11,796 nt of DNA from Massilioclostridium sp965141735 (GTDB lineage Bacteria; Bacillota; Clostridia; Oscillospirales; Ruminococcaceae). The position numbers and the translations under genes were made by a program. Each line of letters begins with the position of its first letter. Position 1 is the stretch's first letter. A model generated the notes under the pieces. The model was not told the origin of the DNA. It saw nothing but the letters and a program-made list of their open reading frames with translations, and did not search any database. Below, piece after piece: positions 6,350 through 11,796 of the stretch. The stretch spans positions 1-11,796 of the forward strand of contig CBCSOX010000073.1 of assembly GCA_965141735.1 (NCBI GenBank), in the 5' to 3' direction.

Positions 6350-6359
6350 AATAGTTATT
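6350..6359. promoter_or_regulatory. Candidate PerR-type operator, copy 2
   Basis: AATAGTTATT overlaps the expected transcription start of perR and is the inverted partner of 6237-6246, 113 bases apart. Its core resembles the PerR box centre with one mismatch, but the outer arms match poorly. Confidence 0.45.
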
Positions 6360-6376
6360 GATTTTGGGGGGATTCT

Positions 6377-6766
6377 GTGAAATATTCAAAACAACGGGAA
6401 ATCATCCTGGATTTCGTCAAAACAAATTTAGTGCATCCTTCCGCAAATTATGTGTATGCCAACCTGAAAAAAGAGCATCCTAATTTAAGTCTGGGAACGG
6501 TCTACCGCAATCTGAACAAGCTTTCGGAACACGGGCTGATACAAAAGATCGAAGTAGCGGACGCTCCGGACCGTTTTGACGGCAATGTGACCCCGCATTT
6601 TCACGCGATTTGCGTAAAATGCGGTCAGATGTATGATTTTGAACTGGACAGCCAGGTGGTCAACCTCAAGGACTCAATCCGCGGGAAGGAAATCAGCGAG
6701 GTTGTCGCATGTGACATCAGCGTCAAATGCGTCTGCCACAACTGTGCCGTCAGGGAAAACAGCTGA
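6377..6766 (+). CDS. perR: PerR-type peroxide-sensing repressor (Fur family)
   Basis: This is a 129-residue metal-dependent DNA-binding repressor. The N-terminal winged helix includes HPSANYVYANLKKEHPNLSL and GTVYRNLNKLSEHGLI. All five regulatory-metal ligands of Bacillus subtilis PerR align: His20, Asp68, His74, His76 and Asp87 (PerR 37, 85, 91, 93, 104). Asp rather than Glu at position 87 is the feature linked to peroxide-driven histidine oxidation. The structural zinc site is C79-x2-C82 plus C120-x2-C123. The protein starts about 17 residues later than B. subtilis PerR. An in-frame stop at 6359-6361 excludes a longer start. Translation begins at GTG 6377 after GGGGGGA (6366-6372), with tight spacing. 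Rubrerythrin, a classic PerR target, follows 53 bases later. Autoregulation through the flanking motifs is likely but inferred. Confidence 0.92.
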   Translation: MKYSKQREIILDFVKTNLVHPSANYVYANLKKEHPNLSLGTVYRNLNKLSEHGLIQKIEVADAPDRFDGNVTPHFHAICVKCGQMYDFELDSQVVNLKDSIRGKEISEVVACDISVKCVCHNCAVRENS

Positions 6767-6819
6767 TTGCGGGCAATTCCGCCCGTGACAATAAAATTTT
6801 AAAGAAGAGGTGCTTTGAG

Positions 6820-7356
6820 ATGGAATTAAAAGGAACAAAAACTGAGCAGAACCTACTTACTGCTTTTGCGGGTGAGTCACAGGCGAGAAATAAATACACC
6901 TACTATGCCTCTCAGGCAAAGAAGCAGGGTTATCAGCAGATCGCTGCAATCTTTGAGGAGACGGCAAACAACGAAAAAGAGCATGCAAAAATCTGGTTCA
7001 AACTGCTCAACGAGGGCATTCCCAATGTGGACAAATGCCTGGAAGACGCCGCGGCAGGCGAAAAATACGAGTGGACCGAAATGTACGCAGGTTTTGCAGA
7101 GGAAGCGAAGAAAGAGGGCTTCACCCACATTGCAGCGCTGTTTGAAGGGGTAGCAGCCATCGAGAAAGAGCACGAAGAGAGATACAACACTCTGCTCAAA
7201 AACCTCCAAGAGGGCAAAGTATTTGAAAAAGACGGCGAATACGCCTGGATCTGCCGCAACTGCGGCCACATCCACTTTGGCAAGGCCGCTCCGTCGGTTT
7301 GCCCGGTGTGCGCCCATCCGCAGGCTTACTTTGAACTGCGCGCAATCAACTATTAA
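6820..7356 (+). CDS. rbr: Rubrerythrin
   Basis: This is a 178-residue cytoplasmic diiron peroxidase that reduces H2O2 to water in anaerobes, taking electrons through rubredoxin-like partners. The ferritin-like four-helix domain spans about residues 1-130. It has likely iron ligands Glu19 (GESQARNKY), Glu52/His55 (ANNEKEHAK) and Glu115/His118 (AAIEKEHEE), and other carboxylates lie in the middle helix. The C-terminal rubredoxin domain carries Cys145-x2-Cys148 and Cys161-x2-Cys164. The start ATG follows GAAGAGG (6804-6810) by nine bases. An upstream extension of the frame overlaps perR and is not credible. The gene probably forms an operon with perR and ends at a strong terminator 14 bases after the stop. 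Confidence 0.95.
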   Translation: MELKGTKTEQNLLTAFAGESQARNKYTYYASQAKKQGYQQIAAIFEETANNEKEHAKIWFKLLNEGIPNVDKCLEDAAAGEKYEWTEMYAGFAEEAKKEGFTHIAALFEGVAAIEKEHEERYNTLLKNLQEGKVFEKDGEYAWICRNCGHIHFGKAAPSVCPVCAHPQAYFELRAINY

Positions 7357-7370
7357 TATCTGCTTCTGAT

Positions 7371-7407
7371 AAGGCTCGTCCCGGCTTGGTTCCGGGGCGG
7401 GCCTTTT
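7371..7407 (+). terminator. Strong intrinsic terminator after rubrerythrin
   Basis: AAGGCTCGTCCCGG (7371-7384) pairs along its whole length, with two G-U wobbles, to CCGGGGCGGGCCTT (7392-7405). The loop is seven bases and TTTT follows at 7404-7407. It separates the oxidative-stress block from the division cluster. Confidence 0.92.
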
Positions 7408-7426
7408 GTACATTATTTGTACAAAT
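7405..7426. repeat. TTTGTACA direct repeat with an embedded 12-bp palindrome
   Basis: TTTGTACA occurs at 7405-7412 and again at 7416-7423, exactly 11 bases apart. The second copy lies in the perfect palindrome ATTTGTACAAAT (7415-7426). The first copy overlaps the T-run of the rubrerythrin terminator. It may be an operator about 60-80 bases upstream of the division-cluster promoter, or chance in AT-rich DNA. Confidence 0.5.
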
Positions 7427-7488
7427 CGAGTCAATAAAAAGTTCACTCTGGATTACCGGAATATTTTCCTCAAATAGGGAGTACAGGT

Positions 7489-7517
7489 TTGCATTGTCCC
7501 TCCTTTTATGTTAAAAT
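7489..7517 (+). promoter_or_regulatory. Probable promoter of the division cluster
   Basis: TTGCAT (7489-7494) and TAAAAT (7512-7517) are 17 bases apart. The -10 carries an extended TGT element (7509-7511). The -35 is weak (3/6), so confidence is moderate. Transcription would start near 7524, about 42 bases before the first gene. Confidence 0.55.
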
Positions 7518-7565
7518 AAATAAATAGATTTGGACAGGCTGCTCTGTCACGAGGAGGATGAGGCG

Positions 7566-8783
7566 ATGAAAACAAGTGTGATCCGGGTGCTGATGGTGCT
7601 CGTCTCACTTTGTATCCTGTTGAGCGTCGCCAACCAGCTCTATATCCAGTTTTATTCTCCCTATCAGACAGATGTTGTGTATGAGTACACCTTTGAACAG
7701 CAGCTAAGCGCCGAAGGGGTCTTTTTCAAGGACGAGACAACAGTGGAAAACGGGGCGCAGGGCGTGGTCAAATACCAACAGGCGAATGGCAGCAGGGTGG
7801 CAAAAGACGCGGAAATCGCCAGGATTTACCCGGATGAGGAGACTGTTTCCGCCGCTGAACAGGCAGACAAGCTCGACGAACAAATCCAGCAGCTCACTGC
7901 GGTGCAAAGTCCCGGCGCGGCGCTTGAATCCAACATTTCAGTGATCAACCAGCAGTTGTTCCACACCTATCAAAATTTTCTCACAAGCTTGGATTTTGAC
8001 CAATTCTCCGGACTGAGCGAACTGCGCAACGAGCTGGTCACCCTGCTCAACAAAAAACAGATTGTCACCGGCAAGGCGTCGGATTTCAATGCGGCGATTG
8101 AACAGCTCACCCAGGCGCGGGATGCCCTGCGTGCTTCGGTCTCCACCGAGCCGGTCTCGGTGACCACCCCTGCTTCGGGTTACTTTGTCGACACAGTGGA
8201 CGGTTACGAGGGCCAGCTGGGGCTCGCTGAAGCGGATTCCATCTCGCTGGGAGACCTCCAGAGCTTGCTTGACGCAGAACCGGAACAGGCCGCCTCAGGC
8301 ATCGGCAAAGTGATTACCCAGCCTCAACTGCGCTATGTGGCCCAGATTCCGTCTGACAGCCTGGTTGGCGTCACCGACAACGCCAGCTGTACCATCCAGT
8401 TCGACAGTGTACCCAACCGGGTGCCGGCGACCATCACCCGCATTGACCGGGATGACAGCGGCGAATACAGCCTGATGGTATTCGAGATCACCCAGATGTC
8501 CGAAGCGCTTTCACTGCTGCGCAAGGACCAGGCGAAGATCATCCTATCAAGCTCAACCGGCCTGCGTGTCCCCAAGTCAGCCATCCACCTCAACGAAGAA
8601 GGGGAGACAGGCGTTTACACCATCTTTGGCGCCAACATGACGTTTAAAAAAATCGATGTCATTTTTGAAAACGAAACATATGCCCTGTGCAGCTATCACA
8701 CAGGGGAGTCTGGATATCTCCAGCTCTACGATACCATTATCGTTAAAGGGAAGGATTTATATGACAACAAAGCCGTTAAATGA
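7566..8783 (+). CDS. Membrane-fusion (HlyD-like) periplasmic-adaptor-type protein
   Basis: This is a 405-residue single-pass membrane protein with a large extracytoplasmic part. An N-terminal transmembrane helix (about 5-24) is followed by a half lipoyl-like motif (about 50-88, GAQGVVKYQQANGSRVAKDA). Next comes a helical coiled-coil section rich in Gln, Glu and Leu (about 93-195). The second lipoyl half follows near 200 (VTTPASGYFVDTVDGYEGQL), then beta-barrel and C-terminal segments including GLRVPKSAIHLNEEGETGVY and FKKIDVIFENE. This order is that of adaptor subunits of efflux systems, but no transporter gene is adjacent. The start is ATG 7566, eight bases after GAGGAGG (7551-7557). The 3' end overlaps yggS by 23 bases, which implies translational coupling. 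Its place before yggS-sepF suggests a role in the envelope or division. The function is not established. Confidence 0.8.
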   Translation: MKTSVIRVLMVLVSLCILLSVANQLYIQFYSPYQTDVVYEYTFEQQLSAEGVFFKDETTVENGAQGVVKYQQANGSRVAKDAEIARIYPDEETVSAAEQADKLDEQIQQLTAVQSPGAALESNISVINQQLFHTYQNFLTSLDFDQFSGLSELRNELVTLLNKKQIVTGKASDFNAAIEQLTQARDALRASVSTEPVSVTTPASGYFVDTVDGYEGQLGLAEADSISLGDLQSLLDAEPEQAASGIGKVITQPQLRYVAQIPSDSLVGVTDNASCTIQFDSVPNRVPATITRIDRDDSGEYSLMVFEITQMSEALSLLRKDQAKIILSSSTGLRVPKSAIHLNEEGETGVYTIFGANMTFKKIDVIFENETYALCSYHTGESGYLQLYDTIIVKGKDLYDNKAVK

Positions 8784-9471
8784 CGGGTATGCCCAGAGCA
8801 TCCGGAAAAATGTCGATCTGGTCCAACAGCGCGCTGCGCGGGCTGCCGAGCGGGCGGGGCGTTCCCCTGCTGACATCCAGCTCATGGCGGTCACTAAAAC
8901 GGTTGCTCCGGAATACGTCAATGTTGCAGTGGAGTGCGGGATCAACCTGCTGGGGGAAAACCGCGCGCAGGAGCTGCTCGAAAAACACTCCGTCTATACC
9001 CTCGGGCCGGACTGTATCCACTTTATCGGCCACTTGCAGAGAAACAAAGTTAAGAGTATAATAGATAAGGTCAGCATGATCGAATCGGTTGATTCGGTTG
9101 CGCTCGCCGAGGAGATTGACCGCCAGGCGTCCCGCATCGGCGTTGTGATGCCGGTTCTGCTTGAGGTAAATATTGGAATGCAGCCGACCAAATCAGGCTT
9201 TGCCCCAGATGCCCTCGAAGAGGGGCTGCGCGCTGTTTCCGGGCTCAAAAGCATAGCGATCAAAGGGCTGATGGCAATCCCTCCAAAGGACAACACCAAG
9301 GAATATTTTCAAAAGATGCAGCAGTTATCTGTTGACATTGCGGGCAAAAATATAGATAATAGTACTATGGAATATCTGTCCATGGGGATGAGCGCTGATT
9401 ATGAACTGGCGATCGCCTGTGGAGCGAACATTGTCCGGGTTGGATCGGCTTTGTTCGGGCAGAGGAAATAA
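8761..9471 (+). CDS. yggS: YggS/YlmE-type pyridoxal-phosphate homeostasis protein (PLPBP)
   Basis: This is a 236-residue cytoplasmic PLP-binding single-domain protein of the alanine-racemase-fold type III family. It helps keep B6 vitamers and amino acids in balance and has no firmly known enzymatic reaction. Family motifs are LMAVTKTV with the PLP lysine (about residue 43), LGENRAQELLEK, HFIGHLQRNKV, VNIGMQPTKSGF, GLMAIPP and LSMGMSADYELAIACGANIV with RVGSALFG at the end. The start ATG 8761 lies inside the upstream gene, preceded by GAAGGA (8750-8754). It therefore overlaps the membrane-fusion gene by 23 bases in another frame. In Bacillus the homologue ylmE also sits before sepF. SepF follows after a 15-base gap holding its ribosome site. 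Confidence 0.95.
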   Translation: MTTKPLNDGYAQSIRKNVDLVQQRAARAAERAGRSPADIQLMAVTKTVAPEYVNVAVECGINLLGENRAQELLEKHSVYTLGPDCIHFIGHLQRNKVKSIIDKVSMIESVDSVALAEEIDRQASRIGVVMPVLLEVNIGMQPTKSGFAPDALEEGLRAVSGLKSIAIKGLMAIPPKDNTKEYFQKMQQLSVDIAGKNIDNSTMEYLSMGMSADYELAIACGANIVRVGSALFGQRK

Positions 9472-9486
9472 GGAGGAATAGCACAG

Positions 9487-9915
9487 ATGAGTTTCATGGA
9501 TAAATTTAAAACCATGGTGGGCGCAACCGACGAGGACGAGTACGAGGACGACGACGTTTTCTTCTCCAAAAATGAGAGGGAAGAGCCGACCCCTGCCAAG
9601 GAGCAGGCAAAAAACAAGGTGGTCAACATCAATGCGACGACCCAGCTCAAGGTGGTTCTTGTCAAGCCGGAGCATTTTGAGGATGCGAGCGCAGTTGCGG
9701 ACCATCTCAACGCCAAGCGCACTGTGGTGCTCAATCTCGAATCCACCCCCAAGGACGTCTCCCGCCGGCTGATCGACTTCCTCAGCGGCGTCGCCTACGC
9801 GAACAACGGCCAGATTAAACGGGTGGCAAACAGCACCTTTATCATTACCCCCTACAACGTCGACATCATGGGCGACCTGCTCGACGAGCTCGAAAACAAC
9901 GGCGTCTTTTTCTAA
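9487..9915 (+). CDS. sepF: Cell division protein SepF
   Basis: This is a 142-residue membrane-associated division factor that binds FtsZ C-terminal tails and polymerises into rings or arcs at the septum. The N-terminal MSFMDKFKTMVG is an amphipathic membrane-targeting helix. A very acidic linker follows (about 14-45). The conserved SepF domain spans about 50-137: TTQLKVVLVKPEHFEDASAV, then NAKRTVVLNLESTPKDVSRR, then DFLSGVAYANNGQI and ANSTFIITPYNVDI. The length is typical. AAGGAGGA (9470-9477) precedes ATG by nine bases. It lies between yggS and ylmH; the ylmG/YggT gene that separates sepF and ylmH in Bacillus subtilis is absent here. Confidence 0.95.
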   Translation: MSFMDKFKTMVGATDEDEYEDDDVFFSKNEREEPTPAKEQAKNKVVNINATTQLKVVLVKPEHFEDASAVADHLNAKRTVVLNLESTPKDVSRRLIDFLSGVAYANNGQIKRVANSTFIITPYNVDIMGDLLDELENNGVFF

Positions 9916-9920
9916 GTGAT

Positions 9921-10670
9921 ATGGAGGACGCCAAGGCGCTGCTCGAGGCGCGAGTGCGGGATGCGTTCCTGATCGCCGACGAGCGCGGTTATGCAAAATT
10001 CACCCCTTTTCTCAACGAAGATGAGAGTTTCTTCGCACAAAAGCTGATTCAAAAAAACAGGTATGGAAACTACCTGTTTTTTGGCGGCTCTGAGGGAAAT
10101 ACCCGCCGGATGCTCGGCGCGTTTCCTTCCTACCTGGAGCCGGATCCCGCAGAATTCCCAATTGCATCGCTCACCGCGGAATACCCCGCCGGCTACGCCC
10201 TTTCCCACCGTGATTTTCTCGGCTCCCTCATGGGGCTGCAGATCAAACGGGATGCGGTCGGGGACATTTTCCTCGGCGAGGGCTGGTGTGTTTTCTTTGT
10301 GCGCGAAAGCGTGCGGGAGATTGTGCTCGAGCAGCTCACCAAGGTGGGCCGGGTCGGCGTGCGGGTTGTTCCGGGCATCCAGCACGAACTGCCATCCCGT
10401 GCGGAATTTGAACCAGTGTCCGGCACAGTGGCGAGCCTGCGACTCGACTGCGTGGTCGCACTGTTCTCCCGGCTGTCCCGGGAGAAGGCGTCCGCTGCTA
10501 TCCAGCTCGGAACGGTTCAGGTCAACCACGAGACTGCGCAGTCCTGTTCCCTGGCACTCAAGCCGGGCGACGTCCTCTCGATCCGGGGATGCGGCAAATT
10601 CCTTTTGGCAGATGAGGTGAAGCAGACCAAAAAAGGCCGGCTTTTCATTACAGGCAAAAAATATATTTAG
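9921..10670 (+). CDS. ylmH: YlmH-type S4-domain RNA-binding protein
   Basis: This is a 249-residue cytoplasmic protein. The N-terminal two-thirds is the YlmH-specific domain with the conserved DFLGSLMGLQIKRDAVGDI stretch near 99-117. The C-terminal S4 RNA-binding domain (about 173-232) shows LDCVVALFSRLSREKASAAI, LGTVQVNH and LKPGDVLSIRG, then a basic tail KQTKKGRLFITGKKYI. YlmH homologues in Firmicutes have been linked to cell division by gene position, and more recently to ribosome-associated quality control on 50S subunits. I infer the same here. The start ATG is five bases after the sepF stop, with no good ribosome site before it, so translation probably depends on coupling to sepF. DivIVA follows after 11 bases containing AGGAGGG. 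Confidence 0.92.
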   Translation: MEDAKALLEARVRDAFLIADERGYAKFTPFLNEDESFFAQKLIQKNRYGNYLFFGGSEGNTRRMLGAFPSYLEPDPAEFPIASLTAEYPAGYALSHRDFLGSLMGLQIKRDAVGDIFLGEGWCVFFVRESVREIVLEQLTKVGRVGVRVVPGIQHELPSRAEFEPVSGTVASLRLDCVVALFSRLSREKASAAIQLGTVQVNHETAQSCSLALKPGDVLSIRGCGKFLLADEVKQTKKGRLFITGKKYI

Positions 10671-10681
10671 GAGGGAAAACA

Positions 10682-11443
10682 ATGACAGCGAATGAACTGA
10701 GAAACAAGTCGTTTGATAAAGGCGCATTCGGTTATAAAGCGGAAGAGGTACATTTATTCCTAAATGAAATGGCCGATTATCTAGAGACCCTAGAGCGGCA
10801 GAATATGGAGCTGGAAGGCAAGATCACAACCCTCAACAACCAGCTTGCAGAATACACCAACAACGAGGACAGCATGAAGGATATCATCGTCAGCGCTCAG
10901 CGCATCAGCACCACAGTGGTGCAGGAGGCAAAAGAGAAGGCGCAGCAGATTGTCTCTGAGGCGCAGATTAAGAGCAGCTCGATCGTGTCCGAGGCGACGA
11001 TGAAATCCGCAAAAATGCTCAAAGAGGCGGAGAACAAAGCCGAGTCAATGGTCGCCCAGTCCCGTGATCAGGCGGAAATTGAGAAGCATCGTCTCGACAC
11101 CATGCAAAAAGAGGTTTCCAAATTCAAATCCAATCTCCTCTCGATTTACAAGGCGCATCTCGATTTGATTACCAAGCTGCCCGAGGTGAAACCGGAGGCA
11201 GCCAAGCAGGAACGCCCCCGCCGCGCAGAGCGGACGGTGGAACAATCTCCCGAATCCGCCCCGGCGGAAAAGCCGCGGGAAAAGAAAGCGGAAGCAGCGG
11301 ACAAGCCCGCAGCAGCTGATTTTGGCGGAACCACCCCGTTTAAAATCGTGATCACAGAAAAGGACAGCCCCAAAGCAAAGAGCGAGCGCAGCGATTTTAA
11401 ATCCCGTTTTGGCGAGCTCAAATTTGGAGAAAGTCAGAAATAG
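10682..11443 (+). CDS. divIVA: DivIVA-family polar/septal scaffold protein
   Basis: This is a 253-residue coiled-coil protein that gathers at negatively curved membrane at septa and poles and recruits partners. The N-terminal lipid-binding domain reads LRNKSFDKGAFGYKAEEVHL at residues 6-25. A long coiled coil runs to about residue 165, with Glu/Ala/Lys/Ser-rich repeats (EAKEKAQQIVSEAQIKSSSI). A low-complexity Pro/Glu/Lys/Ala linker follows (about 168-215). The tail is TPFKIVITEKD and FKSRFGELKFGE. The Phe-Arg pair that inserts into membrane in Bacillus DivIVA aligns with Ala15-Phe16 here, so the aromatic residue is shifted and the Arg lost. AGGAGGG (10670-10676) precedes ATG 10682. It is longer than the roughly 164-residue Bacillus protein because of the linker and tail. 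ileS follows after 34 bases. Confidence 0.92.
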   Translation: MTANELRNKSFDKGAFGYKAEEVHLFLNEMADYLETLERQNMELEGKITTLNNQLAEYTNNEDSMKDIIVSAQRISTTVVQEAKEKAQQIVSEAQIKSSSIVSEATMKSAKMLKEAENKAESMVAQSRDQAEIEKHRLDTMQKEVSKFKSNLLSIYKAHLDLITKLPEVKPEAAKQERPRRAERTVEQSPESAPAEKPREKKAEAADKPAAADFGGTTPFKIVITEKDSPKAKSERSDFKSRFGELKFGESQK

Positions 11444-11477
11444 ACAAAATAAAGGATATTAAGGAGCGAACGTGTAG

Positions 11478-11796
11478 ATGGCACAGGATTACAACAAGAC
11501 GATTCATCTTCCCAAAACCGATTTCCCGATGCGGGGCAACCTGCCCAAACGGGATCAGGAGCTTTTCAAAAAGTACGATGACGAGCGCCTGTACTACAAA
11601 ATGATTGAAAACAACGAGGGCAAGCCGCTCTACATTCTGCACGACGGCCCGCCCTATGCAAACGGCGCGATTCACCTCGGCACCGCTCTGAACAAGGTTT
11701 TGAAGGATTTCATCGTAAAGCAGAAAAATATGAGCGGCTACAAGGCTCCTTACATTCCCGGCTGGGACACCCACGGGCTTCCGATCGAGCTCAAAG
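11478..11796 (+). CDS. ileS: Isoleucyl-tRNA synthetase, 5' part (runs off the window)
   Basis: This is a class I aminoacyl-tRNA synthetase that charges tRNA-Ile in the cytoplasm. About 106 of an expected 900-1,050 residues are present. The N-terminus is typical: MAQDYNKTIHLPKTDFPMRG, then YILHDGPPYANGAIHLGTAL with the class I HIGH signature as HLGT, and GYKAPYIPGWDTHGLPIELK. AAGGAG (11461-11466) lies 11 bases before ATG 11478, slightly far. Only 34 bases separate it from divIVA, so there is no room for a T-box leader and it is presumably read from the division-cluster promoter. The divIVA-ileS order is common in Firmicutes. Confidence 0.95.
   Translation, partial: MAQDYNKTIHLPKTDFPMRGNLPKRDQELFKKYDDERLYYKMIENNEGKPLYILHDGPPYANGAIHLGTALNKVLKDFIVKQKNMSGYKAPYIPGWDTHGLPIELK

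Overview
The window is about 11.8 kb of gene-dense bacterial chromosome. It most likely comes from an anaerobic, moderately GC-rich member of the Clostridia (Oscillospiraceae/Ruminococcaceae-like). The reasons are a pyrophosphate-type phosphofructokinase, a PerR-rubrerythrin peroxide-defence pair, strong AGGAGG-type ribosome binding sites, sigma-A-like promoters with extended -10 boxes, and a Firmicutes-type ylmE(yggS)-sepF-ylmH-divIVA-ileS cluster. The taxonomic assignment is inference; no rRNA or tRNA gene is present.

Layout. 1-941: 3' part of a PPi-dependent 6-phosphofructokinase with its own terminator. 1002-1673: extended -10 promoter and a small lipoprotein of unknown function. 1674-2232: a 559-base gene-free stretch rich in nested inverted repeats, with one clear intrinsic terminator (1864-1893). 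2233-3618: AGCS-family sodium:amino-acid symporter. 3615-4428: a promoter overlapping the symporter stop codon, then a TVP38/TMEM64-family membrane protein. 4633-5250: DJ-1/PfpI-type protein. 5461-5502: bidirectional terminator. 5540-6166 (minus strand): an operon of a DUF6173-like protein and a small double-CxxC zinc-ribbon protein, divergent from 6377-7356 (plus strand), which holds perR and rubrerythrin. The divergent region carries two inverted copies of a PerR-box-like core. A strong terminator (7371-7407) closes this block. 7489-11796: the division/envelope cluster, made of a membrane-fusion (HlyD-like) protein, yggS, sepF, ylmH, divIVA and the 5' end of ileS, all on the plus strand with overlaps or short gaps.

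How the genes may work together. PerR probably controls rubrerythrin, itself, and possibly the divergent DUF6173/zinc-ribbon pair. SepF anchors FtsZ to the membrane and DivIVA marks curved membrane. YggS (PLP homeostasis), YlmH (S4 RNA-binding, ribosome-associated) and IleS are the usual companions of sepF/divIVA in Firmicutes. The variations here are a membrane-fusion-like gene translationally overlapped with yggS, the absence of ylmG between sepF and ylmH, and no T-box-sized leader before ileS.

I found no mobile element, CRISPR array or prophage. The least explained DNA is 1674-2232, which can form competing RNA helices and matches no riboswitch class I could recognise by eye. I do not claim a proven new system there.
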